A stretch of DNA of 64,000 nucleotides, taken from assembly GCA_035222895.1 (NCBI GenBank), contig JAVYIG010000060.1:806001-870000 (forward strand), in the 5' to 3' direction. Positions 34,490 to 46,909 of this stretch are shown here, in pieces. Each line of letters opens with the position of its first letter. Within the stretch, counting starts at the first letter, position 1. The notes beneath the pieces are model-generated. The model did not search any database and was not told the DNA's origin. It saw only the letters and a program-made list of their open reading frames with translations. This DNA is from Strongylocentrotus droebachiensis (lineage: Eukaryota > Echinodermata > Echinoidea > Camarodonta > Strongylocentrotidae). A program made the translations under genes and the position numbers.

Positions 34490-35304
34490 GGAGGATTTCT
34501 TTTACTCGTGATTATTCCATGGTTGGTTCCGATTATCACCACTTCTTATATATGCGCTGGTATAGTAGCACCGGGATAACATTGGGGATACTGCAGGAGA
34601 TACTATCCTGTCGGTGGGTCACGTAAACCCCAGGTATCTGGGGTGATCGGAGGGAGTTACTACCCTTCCGCTGATCGCGTGACTCGAGACCCCACAAATA
34701 TAGTGTTTCCATAACTATGTTAGTTATGCATTGATGATTTTGTGAGTATTGAAAAGTTGTGGGGATCATCCGTAGGAGATACTATCCTACCGGCAGGTCA
34801 CGTAAACCCCAGGGACCTGGGGTGATCGGAGGGAATTACTATCCTTCCGCTGATCGCGTGACTCGAGATCCCACAAATATAGTGTTTCCATAACTATGTT
34901 AGTTATGCATTGATGATTTTGTGAGTATTGAAAAGTTGTGGGGATCATCCGTAGGAGATACTATCCTACCGGCAGGTCACGTAAACCCCAGGGACCTGGG
35001 GTGATCGGAAGGAGTTACTATCCCTCCGCTGATCACGTGACCGGAGATCCCTACAATTTTGAGTTTCACTCATGGTACATGTACCCTTAAGATTGTTGAA
35101 TCATATCACGTTTATACATTATTGTCGAATTGTTTATGGTGGACCCTCTTTATTGTGGTTATAAGATTTTGTTATTGCTTTTATGCATGTTACTTGTTTT
35201 ACTTTGACTTTCCTACTTTACATGTTTTGAGGAAAAGGACTCCTAGTTTCGGAGCGGAATAAATGTCGAGCAAACTGCAAATCAGTCTAAAGTTGTCTTC
35301 TTCC
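34490..35304 (+). repeat. Ngaro B1 repeat with 179-bp tandem units
   Basis: It shares GGAGGATTTCTTTTACTCG at its left edge and TTGTCTTCTTCCTAG at its right edge with B2. Inside, units of 179 bp repeat (unit starts near 34756 and 34935), each with two dyads such as CCCCAGGGACCTGGGG and GTAGGAGATACTATCCTACC. The left neighbour is a poly-C/poly-A run. Confidence 0.9.
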
Positions 35305-35588
35305 TAGAATAACGTGATCATAATAAATGATCAGAGTCATTCTGGGAGAGTCAAGGATAGACAAAACAATTGCTGGCATAGGCCAGAAATAGCGCGCGCC
35401 TTTTACAGCTGTTTAAGCGGTGCCTTTGTGAGACAGCGACATGTGAAATTTACCTCTGTAAAGAAACCGAAAATGCGCACAGCCAGTGAATCTACAACGG
35501 TGGAGTTATGCGCGCAGTAAGCGTGGGAACGCCGTGTGCAAGATTTTCTCACTTTCGACTTTATCTCCGCTCGGAGAAGTCCTTTTTC
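35305..35588 (+). repeat. Ngaro A2 repeat
   Basis: Direct copy of A1, placed immediately after B1 as expected for the recombination junction of a circular Ngaro intermediate. Confidence 0.9.
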
Positions 35589-35743
35589 CCCGGCCCACCC
35601 ACCCCTCTTTAGTTTAAGTAGAGTTGAAGAAGTAAACTACTTAAAGTTGATTGAGGATTAACAAATTGGAAGTACAATGTTGTTTTGAGTGATATAACGA
35701 ATTGTATGTACTTAATATCATGGTAACACGGGGGTTGACTGGG

Positions 35744-36738
35744 GGAGGATTTCTTTTACTCGTGATTATTCCATGGTTGGTTCCGATTATCACCACTTCT
35801 TATATATGCGCTGGTATAGTAGCACCGGGATATCATTGGGGATACTGCAGGAGATACTATCCTGTCGGTGGGTCACGTAAACCCCAGGTATCTGGGGTGA
35901 TCGGAGGGAGTTACTACCCTTCCGCTGATCGCGTGACTCGAGACCCCACAAATATAGTGTTTCCATAACTATGTTAGTTATGCATTGATGATTTTGTGAG
36001 TATTGAAAAGTTGTGGGGATCATCCGTAGGAGATACTATCCTACCGGCAGGTCACGTAAACCCCAGGGACCTGGGGTGATCGGAGGGAATTACTATCCTT
36101 CCGCTGATCGCGTGACTCGAGATCCCACAAATATAGTGTTTCCATAACTATGTTAGTTATGCATTGATGATTTTGTGAGTATTGAAAAGTTGTGGGGATC
36201 ATCCGTAGGAGATACTATCCTACCGGCAGGTCACGTAAACCCCAGGGACCTGGGGTGATCGGAGGGAATTACTATCCTTCCGCTGATCGCGTGACTCGAG
36301 ATCCCACAAATATAGTGTTTCCATAACTATGTTAGTTATGCATTGATGATTTTGTGAGTATTGAAAAGTTGTGGGGATCATCCGTAGGAGATACTATCCT
36401 ACCGGCAGGTCACGTAAACCCCAGGGACCGGGGGTGATCGGAAGGAGTTACTATCCCTCCGCTGATCACGTGACCGGAGATCCCTACAATTTTGAGTTTC
36501 ACTCATGGTACATGTACCCTTAAGATTGTTGAATCATATCACGTTTATACATTATTGTCGAATTGTTTATGGTGGACCCTCTTTATTGTGGTTATAAGAT
36601 TTTGTTATTGCTTTTATGCATGTTACTTGTTTTACTTTGACTTTCCTACTTTACATGTTTTGAGGAAAAGGACTCCTAGTTTCGGAGCGGAATAAATGTC
36701 GAGCAAACTGCAAATCAGTCTAAAGTTGTCTTCTTCCT
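35744..36738 (+). repeat. Ngaro B2 repeat, one extra 179-bp unit
   Basis: Matches B1 but has three 179-bp unit boundaries (near 36010, 36189, 36368) instead of two, which accounts for nearly all of the length difference. It ends at TTCTTCCTAG, the element terminus. Confidence 0.9.
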
Positions 36739-38184
36739 AGAAATACATTTCTCTGGAGCAGCGTTATTTTAACTTTTTGTTAGTCACGGTACCCTCTTAA
36801 GAAATGAAAAATTTCTCCCAAATCCCAAAGTCTTTACAGACTATTATTTTTGCATGACTCTGGCACGTATGGGCAAATTTAAGAATAAAAAGGAGAAGAC
36901 ATTTTCAAACTAGTAAAACAAATGTTTGTAATCCACACACTACAAACGATTTAAAATACTGTATGCGGGCACCTTGCCGCCGAATGTACATAAATAAAAA
37001 GTGATATAATCGGTCATGACCTTGCTACACAAATATGAGGATATTCGGGCCACTCGTTGCCCTTATTTGCCTTGCTGTCAAAACATTGTCAGCGAGCGAG
37101 GAAGGAAGACACTTTAGTATCTTCCAAATTGTATCTTCTCATGTAATTACATATTTTAACCATTTCTGATATTTGATTTTTTTTAAACAAAATCAACGTT
37201 TTCCAAATCATTCTCTTGCGGCACCCCGGTTGAAAAACGCTGTGCTGGAGTTACAAAATCAAATGAGATGAATTACCAGAGAGCGCATATTTATTTTCTT
37301 TTGACATGGCATCGTACATATAACTTGAAGGCAATTTCTATTTCAAAATAATTTAACGTACAAGAAAACATATTATACTTCACCATGACAAAAGAAATAA
37401 ATAGAAAACGTGAAGAAAACCTTAATTTTGGATCATGGCATGGATGAGGACCCATTATACATACAAAGACAAATACACGATCAGCTGATTAAACAAGTTA
37501 CAGAGGATGCATAAAGGAAATCTTACATCCTAATTTCTTTGTTGTGCCTTTGTTTGTGAGAGAGGCTGTAACGCGTACTCATCTGCGCGCAATGTATTGT
37601 TCAATTTCTAAGAAATATGATTTCTGTTCTTTACTCGGTAGCAAAACTACAGGGGAATTGAGCAACATCTACCCCCCCCCCCCCATATCGAATTGAATAA
37701 TTTTAAAAGACTGAAATGAACTTCATCAATAACTAAGAAAATTAAGGTTAATGAAATTGTCTGTAAATAGCAATTTGGAGAGAAGCTTGCATTATACGTC
37801 ACAGTGTTATAAATTCTTTGGGGGTGATTGTCATTTGGGGTAGTTGTCCTCCGGGGGCTTTTGTCCTCGGGGGTAATTCTTCGGGGGTAATTTTCCTTTA
37901 ATATTCTTTAATTGTATCATTGTGTAATGATACAATTTGAAGAAAAGGCTACTTATTGACCAATGCCTTTCTTCCAAAGTTACGTTTAACCATTATATTA
38001 AATCACTCATACAATGTGAATGGGACCTCTAAATAGGAATAAACGTATTTGTACATGAAATACAAAAGCTATGTAGAACATCATGGTTTATTGCTTATTG
38101 GTATTTTCCCATCTAAGTGTAAGTAAGTGAAAAGCTGTTTGTAAACTTTGAATGACCTTCCTGCCACCAAAACTGAACCTACTC
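36739..38184. other. Intron, little structure
   Basis: No gene is seen. At 37200-37255 GCGGCACCCCGGTTGAAAAA resembles a hAT transposon end without a partner. At 37675 there is a poly-C run, and 37820-37905 holds inverted units of the C-rich minisatellite (GGGGGTAATTNTCC). Confidence 0.5.
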
Positions 38185-38188
38185 TTAA

Positions 38189-38712
38189 AGGTACTATGTC
38201 CCTTTTGCAGGCCAAAAAAATGAAAAGGTTAAATTCCGACGGCATTTGAAAGATAATACTAATTTAGAAGTTCCCTAAAAAAAAGGGGGGGGGGGGGCTT
38301 GAAAATGTCTTTAAGTGGGAAAATAACGACTATTAGTTGTCGAATTGACTTAAGAGCTATAGAGCCAGTAAGTAATAGTCTCGATTTTTAGACCATTGCA
38401 CCGAATGGTCGTACGTTTTATGCTGCGCAACCATTCAATCAGATTAATTTTTGCCATTCCAAGAAGTTGGTTATTGACTTAAACAAATGCTCATGACCCT
38501 TTACATCTCATTTTATGTATGTTTTTACCAAAGAAGAAAAAAAGCTGTCAGTCAGTCACTCAACAGTGTCTGACAGGGAAGTCTAGCAAGTAAACGGTTT
38601 TCTCGCATAATTTGAATATTAAGACACTGCTAACGTTTATATTTCACATATAGGACATACATGACATATTCATAATTCCTGCAAAGTTGCCTGCAAAAGG
38701 GACATAGTATCT
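38189..38712. mobile_element. TTAA-flanked MITE with AGGTACTATGTCC ends, copy 1
   Basis: TTAA at 38185-38188 and 38713-38716 flank inverted ends AGGTACTATGTCCCTTTTGC and (inverted) AGATACTATGTCCCTTTTGC. The 524-bp interior matches 61772-62300 in reverse orientation, including GACTATTAGTTGTCGAATTG. No ORF; piggyBac-type by target site. Confidence 0.85.
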
Positions 38713-38716
38713 TTAA

Positions 38717-40466
38717 GAGCAAACCATCCCTTGTAATAATTTCATAGGTATGGACGCAGAAAAAAATAAGAGAAATATGATGAATGATTTAAATAAAACA
38801 GGTCCATAATACGAGAATTATGAGTGTTTGAAATGTGAAATCACTAAATCCATGCGAATTTGGCAATTTGGACAGTGAATTGTGGCCACTGCATAGAAAA
38901 TTGTCCAATATGTCGTGTAGACAAATATCATGAATTCCTTCTTTCTGTTATATAAGTGCCTTCTCAATGGGGGCACTATTCAAAACCTATCATGGACAAT
39001 TAATGATTATACATCCTAACAAAAGAACAGATGCTCCAGAATCGTACTTTGTGATCATTTTATGTTTTGAAACTATTAAGAAAGTAGTCCTGCACTTTGT
39101 CACATTGACATGACTGGGTCCTCCCATTTGAAGTGCCAATAAGGATAGCGATTACAAATTTCAGAAATTCATAAACTTTGACCAGTCTGGTTCTCTGATG
39201 TTTCTGCTATCTGTTAGAAAAGTTGTTTGCTAAGGTTGGATTCTCCATTCAAACGAATTGAGGGGCTGCATTGCACTGTCTGCCCTGGACATGCACTGGA
39301 GGAAAGGCTTACACTGATTGGATCGAAGTCGCGACACAGAACAAAAAGGGCAAGTAGAAATAGAGAGAGAGAGAGAGAAAGAAAGATAGATAGATACAAA
39401 AAAAATAATATAAAATATGCTAAACCTATGCCATTGTCAAATTATGTAAGGCATAATGTTTGAAATTGATCTGAAATCTAGAATTTTAAAAATGCACAAA
39501 ATAGGTGTTTTTCAGCCATAGAAAGTGTGGGGGGGGGGTGCGGATGGATATATTCTTAAGTTTTCTTATATTCACTGGTTATATCCTATTTTATATTTTA
39601 ACCGTAAACCGACATAATTAATGAGCCTGTAAATTACTACATAGCAATGAGATGATGGTCATAGTAACAGGTCATGTGATTAGGTTTAACATGCATTGAG
39701 TCATATGAATATGTTGTTATTATGTGTGTTGTCATTCGCGTTGGAGCTGAATATTGAATAACTAGTATTTAATCACGTTTTAATTCGCTCGTATCTTGTT
39801 AAACATTTATATATTATGCATTATATTAATGTTCTATCGATTGTTGACATTCATCGCTTGTAATTTGCAATTGAAATCCTATTCCTTATTTATTTTATGC
39901 AAATTATGTTTTCAGTTTTGTATTGTTATTGTATTTGCCTTGAATTTTGCGAGCACTAGGAAGAGCTCCTTGCTGATCTTTGTAATTATTTAATTTCATT
40001 TACCGTACACCCCTCATTCGTGGTCATCCGTATGGTGATCCGTGACTATCACTTTACAGCGAATGATCAAAACGTTTGTAGCGTAATGTTTTCCAGAGCT
40101 TTCACGCTGCCTACAATATGTTTGTTGGTATACTTTGAATCTTGTATCGTTGTCTATTAGTTCCTTAGTCGCACTTAGCACAAGTCATTGCATTTCAACA
40201 AAGGCATACAATTTGCCAAATTGTTATAGTGTGACATATCTATAACATTAAAATACACAATTTCTGAGTTTTTACCTCTGAAGGAAATAAATTAGTCGTC
40301 GCGGTGGACAGAATTAGTATATACATAAATGTAATATAATACAATTGTATCAAGATTGCTTTGTTATTAACTTGCCGTACATGACTCCCTTACAAAATGA
40401 GTTTTAAAATCTCAAGATTCTCCCGTGTGAGAAAAGTATGCTATTTAACACAAGCTTTAGTCTTAC
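38717..40466. other. Intron, nothing recognised
   Basis: Between the MITE and the host exon there is AT-rich sequence, a short GAGA/GAAA run near 39365 and a poly-G run near 39530. No coding frame is supported. Confidence 0.5.
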
Positions 40467-40778
40467 CATAGCCTTTGTTGAGAGCAGGAATCAGATGGTT
40501 GTACCTAGCGTCAGTTACATCAGTGAGAGGAAGCCTCCCTTGACTTGTTGGATGTACTAGTATGACTCCATCCCAGTCCTGTGGTGGTGAAAATGTATTA
40601 AGATCTCCGGATGTAAGTTCTTGGAATTTAGGGTTGGTTTTACTTGTTTTGATCCTTCCAATTACGAAAGCTTCGATTGAGTTGTCAAATGAAAGGGAGA
40701 GGACCCCAATCGTTAAATTTTGTTTCGCTGTTGCCATATCGAAAGCCTTTATGAGGTCTTTGTAATGGGCAACATACT
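40467..40778 (-). CDS. Host exon of unknown domain, part 1
   Basis: 312 nt, phase 1 to 1, ending at GGCTATG|GTAAGA. It encodes YVAHYKDLIKAFDMATAKQN, then LTIGVLSLSFDNSIEAFVIG and DWDGVILVHPTSQGRLPLTD, and ends ALNKGYG, flowing in frame into KDGVLIVCY of the 26004-26275 exon. An internal ATG (40735-40737) could serve as a start, but the frame is open and coding-like upstream to 40778. The fold looks alpha/beta; the family is not recognised. Confidence 0.65.
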
Positions 40779-41087
40779 CTTAATGTATGGTGTAAATCTA
40801 ACTATACGTAAGCTCAAATTGAAGTGACGTTCAGCCAATCATACCCATCCAATTAAAAGGGGGCGGGTTCGAATTCGGCCAGTGAGCAAAGGTTACCGAA
40901 GAGCGTTGATTCATGCTCATCAGGATTCCTGTAGATTTAGTACATATCACCAATGTCACTGAAGAAATCACAGACTATTATCGATTTACTACTCACGACA
41001 ATCGCCACTTCGTCCCCCCAAAAATAAAAATAAATGTTCGGTATACATTGTATAAATAATATTACCGTATGGGCAATGGTGCCAGGT

Positions 41088-41385
41088 AAAAATGTCAGAG
41101 GAAAAAATGTCAGAGGTAAAAATGTCAGAGGTAAAAATGTCAGAGGTAAAAATGTCAGAGGTAAAAATGTCAGAGGTAAAAATGTCAGAGGTAAAAATAT
41201 CAGAGGTAAAGATGTCAGAGGTAAAAATGTCAGAGGTAAAAATGTCAGAGGTAAAAATGTCAGAGGTAAAAATGTCAGAGGTAAAAATGTCAGAGGTAAA
41301 AATGTCAGAGGTAAAAATGTCAGAGGTAAAAATGTCAGAGATAAAAATGTCAGAGGTAAAAATGATAGAGGTACAAGTAAAAAAT
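41088..41385 (+). repeat. 15-bp minisatellite (AAAATGTCAGAGGTA)n
   Basis: About 19 near-identical tandem units without spacers. The same unit is found inverted at 48637-48902. Both coding-looking frames (VRGKN and MSEVK repeats) are by-products. Confidence 0.95.
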
Positions 41386-43604
41386 CTTATTCCATAATGT
41401 ACATTTTATAAATGGCTGTGTGTTGTATTTCGTACATGTCCTGAGGATAATACAATGTGGAAAATAGATTTTGAAATTGATTTTTTTTTTGTGATCAGGC
41501 TTGCATATATATTATGTATGAATGTCTAACATTTTTTGATATTTTGAATTGTTTGATGTGTTAATGTTTGTGACTCGGACCGGTTTGGCCGGTGGCAGCC
41601 TACAACTAGCTAGCCCGTGTAACGTTCCAGAGACGAGCAAAGTCCAAATGAAGAAATGAAAGTTCCCGACAAAAGTCAAGTGTTAAAGTGAGTAGTGCAT
41701 TTAGTACAAATAATTACATATAATCACGAGGAATCACGAAAAGTTACATATATAGGCTGGGCGCCCCGAACTCTGCTAAAGCTTTAGCACATCATGGCGG
41801 CAAAGGAAGTGGAGTAAGAATGAGAAAAAACAAGAAGTCGCCCGAAAAGTGAAAACTCGCTCCGCAAACTAAAAACCCGCTCCAAAAAGTAAAGACCATC
41901 TCGATTCAGAAGCTCATCCCCATTTTAAACCCTCCGACACGTGTGACCCCTTATAAGGGCGTGTCACTACGACGCATTGCCTCAAAATAATCCACTCTTC
42001 TGTGGCGAACGCAATAATTCTACTCCGAGCTTGGGGACCGTTGTAGAGGAGGAACTGCGTTGGGTTGGGCCCATCCGTCATCGTTTGTTCGGGATTCATG
42101 TTCAATTCTGCTAGAGTTGCAGGCTCCAGAGGTCCTCTGCGTTGATTCAGAATTGTCCTTCTGATAACGGTGCGGCTTGGCAGATTTCCCTGTACTTCTC
42201 TAGGCAGATTTATCACCGTATCCGTATATATTTGTTTGGGCTTGTCGTTGGTGGTCGAGGCCCGTGCCCTCATTTGCTGCCGCGCTTTGCTATCTCCGCT
42301 CCTACTAGGTCAACGTCATGGTTGTGTGGGTTGGCTGTGTGCGGTTGGGCCCGATTGAGATCTGTTTTTAAGGTTCCTTTGCACCCACGTGTACGCCTCA
42401 CACACTTCCAAAGAATGGACATCTTGCCCTCAAATACTTTTGTGTACATATGCCTCTCAGTATATGACCTTCATTCCACCCTTATTTGATGCAACTACCT
42501 CCATCGCATGTCGTTTGTCCTTTTTGATATCTATACGTTCATGTCGAGGGAATAATTGATGCCCATTGCTGTTCTCCCAGACTATTTATACCTCAATAGT
42601 AATCCACAATCAACTTTTTTTGCACATCATTATATAAATAACGATGTAACTTAAACCGAACCTCTGCAAAGCGCGCGCTTCTGTGGAATGTGATGGTGCG
42701 GTTGGCATTTAAAGATAAAGTCGAGTTCTGGTCTTTCGATTGCATTGCGAAAGAAACGGTGTGGAAGCAATCAGAAAAGGTTGATCATCTAGCATAAACA
42801 TGTAAGTATTGGTGTGTAGTGCAAGGTTTTGGAGTCATCAAAATGATAAAAACTTTGGCCCAGTCTTGGTAAAGTAACAAGCACTGTACACAGAAAGATA
42901 TTGATATGGGACTACACAAACATATGGCATTCAAATCGGGCCTCATTTTAAAGCTGTTACTTGTCATATCTGGGATATGAAGTCATTTGAAATAGATTTT
43001 CAGGGAATAACTTTTTTCTTTGATGTTCTTCCACACTTGCATAATAAGAATGATAACAAACGCTCACAAATTATTGTTCACCTTTAACTCAACCTTCTCT
43101 TTAATTGATGTAACATGGGCGGCTTTCTGCTTTGTATCGGAGTAACAAGGCTGCTTATTGATTTTCTCCCAGACTATTTTATACCGCAATAGTAATCGAC
43201 AATATTTTATTGCAACGCACGCACTTCGGGAATGTGATGGGTTAGCATGGATAACATGGCTTTCTGCTTTGTTTCAGAGTATCAAAATACCATGCCTACA
43301 AGAAAGTGGAGTTGTCGGAAATATGCATTTATTGGAAATTACATATAATAGCAGTCATTGCCACGCAGTTAAAATGTCCAACAATCTTCAAAAGTGAAGA
43401 AGAAGGTTCATAGATATCTGATCCTATTTTGAGGGCTGTACTGACTTTTCTTTTTATTTAATAATTACACCATGCATGGAGCGACAACTCAGCCTATAAA
43501 ACATGGCCAAACTTCTCGATTTTAGAAATCTTTTTCCCCAGAAGTTTGCTCAGTGTACCAGTACCATTTGCTTTAACAAAAGCATAATATACCGGTATAT
43601 AAAT
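41386..43604. other. Intron, mostly unremarkable
   Basis: No supported gene. 42713-42925 is a partial third copy of the 1386/19378 MITE (starts TTAAAGATAAAGTCGAGTTC; the right end was not found). Open frames near 41914-42489 have no domain. Confidence 0.5.
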
Positions 43605-43955
43605 ATTGAATTAGGCAGACTAATGGGACATGCATGGTTGCTACTCCGAGTTTCACGCCTTGCAAGCGATCATCAGACAACTGATAGCATTCTTACATGA
43701 TTCCTCTGCAACCTTGGTACAAATACGCTCAAAATAAGACTTAACTAATACAATACCTGAATACAATATAATAAGAATTACTCATGAGTAATTCTAATTG
43801 TATTTTATTAGTTAAGTCTTATTTGAGGGGTATTTGTACCAAGGTTGTAGGATAATCATGTTTAAGAATGCTATCAATTGCCTGATGATTGCTTGCAAGG
43901 CGCGAAACTCGGAGTAGAAACCATATCCCATTAGTCTGCCTGCTCTGCCTAGGCA
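43605..43955. repeat. Large 350-bp palindrome
   Basis: Two arms of about 170 bp, mirrored around ACTCATGAGT near 43785. Matching blocks include CAGACTAATGGGA / TCCCATTAGTCTG, CTACTCCGAGTTTC / GAAACTCGGAGTAG and AATAAGACTTAACTAATA with its inverse. It is probably a foldback MITE. Confidence 0.8.
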
Positions 43956-44060
43956 TTGACCACTGTTCGGAAGGATGTATTAGCAAAGCATAATATAAGA
44001 GGAAGGGGGAGAGCAGCCAGGTCACCGTGCCCCAGAAGAAGAATACCCTCCCCCCCCCCC

Positions 44061-44350
44061 TGTTACACCCACAAATGTAATAACTCCCACAAATGTAATA
44101 ACGCCCACAAATGTAATAACACTTTACCCACAAATGTAACAACACCCACAAATGTAATAACACTTTACCCACAAATGTAATAATTTCACCCACAAATGTA
44201 ATAACCACTTTACCCACAAATGTAATAAATTTGAAGTGATATTTTGAATCACCCACAAATGTAATTATGACTTTACCCACAAATGTAATAAATTTGAAGG
44301 GATATTTTGTCGAATTTAAAACTAAAACCCTGTAATGAAGCATGGGTATA
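44061..44350. repeat. 16-17-bp minisatellite (CCCACAAATGTAATAA)n, left arm
   Basis: About 13 units, bounded outside by C11 and TGTTACACC and inside by a unique block ending AAAACCCTGTAATGAAGCAT. The whole unit is repeated in inverted orientation at 48085-48429. Confidence 0.9.
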
Positions 44351-44890
44351 GCGCGCAGTCTTTGCTCCAGACCCGGTTATTTAAAAAAAAAAAAAAAAAA
44401 TCTTCAAAACTATTAAAGACCCCACCATCTTCCAAACTAAGACCCGGTAATAAAGCATGGGTTTAGAGCGTAGTTTTTCTTCCAGACCCGGTTATTTCAA
44501 AACTTTTTAAAAATCTTCATAACTAAGACCCCATCATCTTATTCCTGTGGAAGGACATAAGTATTGAGCGTAGTCTTTCCTCCAGACCCGGTTTTTCAAA
44601 AGTTAAAAAACAAACAAAAAACAAAACAAAACAAACCAAAACAACAAACAAACCTTTTAAACTAAGACCCCTCCATCTTCCAAATTAAGACCCGGTAATA
44701 AAGCATGGGATTAGAACTTAGTCTTTACTTCAGACTCGGTTATTTAAAAAAAAAAAATCTTCAAACTAAGACCTCACCATCTCATTCCTGTGGAATAACA
44801 TGGGTATAGAGCGTAGTCTTTCCTCCAGACCCGGTTATTTCAAAGGAAATAGAAATTTAAAAAAATCTTCGAACTAAGACCCACCATCTT
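44351..44890. repeat. Tandem repeat, about 110-bp units
   Basis: Five imperfect units with GTAGTCTTTCCTCCAGACCC, GGTTATTT, poly-A and CTAAGACCCCACCATCTT. It directly adjoins the inner end of the minisatellite arm. Confidence 0.8.
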
Positions 44891-46163
44891 ATTCCTCTTT
44901 TTTTTCATTTAAAAATAAATTACATTATTACATATGTGGATACAACACGTCACAAATAAATGATTGGTCGGCGGTCACACGAACTGACGAATCAGTCAAA
45001 ATGGTCCATATATATAACACACAGAGGAGGGACCGATTCGATGGTTCGTTGACCGTCGACGATTTCTTAATCATGTAAATATTCTAACGCCCACAAATAT
45101 CCTGAAATTCAATGTTCGTAGAAAAAAAAGTAATTGAATAAGTGACCTTAAATGTATTTAAATATTGACGCTGATTGTTTTATGCATGTGATTATGAAAT
45201 ATGTCCACGATATATTATTTAACATATATTTATATATATATATGTACGCTACTAGTGACATTAAAACGTTGGATTGCGATGTTATATTTTCATGAGTGCG
45301 TGAATGAATTACCTTTCTTCATGTGATGAACGTATCAATTACTTATACTGAAGACTACCCATTGGTACGCGGTACACGGTGTGAATTCATGAGAACGAAA
45401 TTTATTCAAAGGCAAATACAAACAAAACACATTTATATTACAGTTTTCCCTACTTCTGAAAAACTCAAGCAGCTATATAAACAAGAACAAGTCTGAAATG
45501 ATAATCGGTTAACAAGCAAATAACAACGCATACTTTTATATAACAAATCATAAATAGCTGTATAACGAGATCGCGCGAAACATATTTGCATGTTTTGAAT
45601 GAACGATTGCAGAACCCTGTGACTGATAAAATATCTATATACTCTCTCAATCAATGTGAGTAAATTGCAGAGGTTATGGTTTTATAGTATTAAATGCAAT
45701 GATGGATACATAGATTTTGTAAGATAGAAAGTATTTTATTCCAAACGAATGAAGAGGTTGTTTCATTAATATACAGACGGTAACAGAACCAAAATAATTA
45801 TTACGTATAAAAAGGTGGAGTAACTCACATGTCTTTTACAAGCAAACACGGTTATAATTTGGGCAATATTGAACCTGATAACATCAACTGAACTTGATAT
45901 AAAACGCAAACAACCTAACACGTGACAATTCTTCTAAGCTAGGAAAAAAAAGAGAACAAGATGCCGAAATACTAAATGTACCTGGCTTTCTGTAACTTAG
46001 TATTCGTCCATATAAAACTACTTAACACGTACAACTCCAAAAGTTTTTCAGTTATACTTTTCAGATGCTTTAAGAGTAGACAGAGTTGAAATGAAGTATG
46101 ACTGATCAAAAGGAAATAATATTTTAATTATACAATGAGATAAAGAATATTAACAACCTTTAC
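44891..46163. other. Intron, nothing recognised
   Basis: AT-rich sequence with a short TATA run near 45230. No coding frame is supported. Confidence 0.5.
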
Positions 46164-46215
46164 CTGATCTCTGTTGAAGAGTTTGGCGTTTGCCACTTTT
46201 GAGCCATTTTTCAAC
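46164..46215 (-). CDS. Small host exon, possible upstream exon of the unknown-domain protein
   Basis: 52 nt between CTGTTTAAG and GATCAG|GTAAAG. Read in phase 0 to 1 it gives VEKWLKSGKRQTLQQRS, joining the exon at 40778 in frame (G+AG = Glu). An ATG within it is in a frame that runs into stops after splicing. Support is only splice phase and an amphipathic, coding-like sequence. Confidence 0.5.
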
Positions 46216-46909
46216 CTTAAACAGAAATCTGATTAAAGACATAAATGCAAAACAAACCATACACTTGTATAAGGATTATAAATACATAAATATGTTAGTG
46301 ATTTTAAAAAGCAATAGAGGCATGTAGTTTCCAGATATTTGCTTTAACACTGAGATAACATATTTTATGATATATAGTTCACTCATATGACACATAAATT
46401 TTCTTTACAACGGTTTATACACTTATAGTGTAGACAAAGAATCACACATGATTGGTCTGTAATATACTACGTGAGGATTAACCCGTTTAATGCATAATTG
46501 TTAGTTTGTTTTTGGTTGTGCGATCTTTTTCAATGAAGATCTTCTAAACACAGCAAAAACTAAAGTTTATCCTAATCGAAATAGTTTAACTTTATAACGA
46601 AATGGAAGTTTCGAAAATAACATGACAAGATTGTACGCTAATTGACTAACTTAATTGTAAAAATAAGGATGACATTCAGAGTCATGCACATTGAAAACAA
46701 AACTGTCACTTTTCAAAAGTGACATGTTCATTTTCCGGTACATATTTAAGTGCTGTCTTTTTCTCACCCATGGTCTACTGACCATTTACAATTATGGATA
46801 TGTCTGATTGTGTGATATTATTTATGTAATGATGTCATAACTTTGTTTTGTCATCTTATTGTAAATATTCAATGGAAATATGAAAGTAAATGAAACTTGA
46901 AACTTGAAA

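Larger units (their letters stand above)
28292..36738 (+). mobile_element. Ngaro tyrosine-recombinase retrotransposon, complete structure, decayed ORFs
   Basis: The element has split direct repeats in the order A1 (28292-28575), coding region, B1 (34490-35304), A2 (35305-35588), B2 (35744-36738). Coding regions in order are gag, RT-RNase H, tyrosine recombinase and an SGNH hydrolase. This is the Ngaro layout of the DIRS order; there are no inverted terminal repeats as in DIRS1. Integration through a tyrosine recombinase leaves no target duplication and none is seen. It sits in the host intron between exons 26275 and 40467, in the opposite transcriptional direction. All ORFs carry stops or frameshifts, while the repeats look nearly identical. 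Confidence 0.9.

Noticed and set aside
28292-36738. DIRS1-type or LTR retrotransposon or endogenous virus
   Set aside because: Repeats are split direct repeats, not inverted or long terminal ones; there is a tyrosine recombinase rather than an integrase, and no envelope-like ORF.
37200-37255. hAT element end (GCGGCACCCCGGTTGAAAAA)
   Set aside because: Resembles a hAT terminus, but no partner end or target duplication was found.
41034-41411. ORFs made of repeated VRGKN or MSEVK peptides
   Set aside because: They are translations of a 15-bp minisatellite; both frames are open only because the unit is a multiple of three and lacks stops.
41914-42489. Overlapping 115-119-aa ORFs on both strands
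   Set aside because: No recognisable motif, no splice context, and both strands are open alike, as expected by chance.
43819-44343. 174-aa minus-strand ORF with YICG/ITFVGK repeats
   Set aside because: Translation of the CCCACAAATGTAATAA minisatellite.
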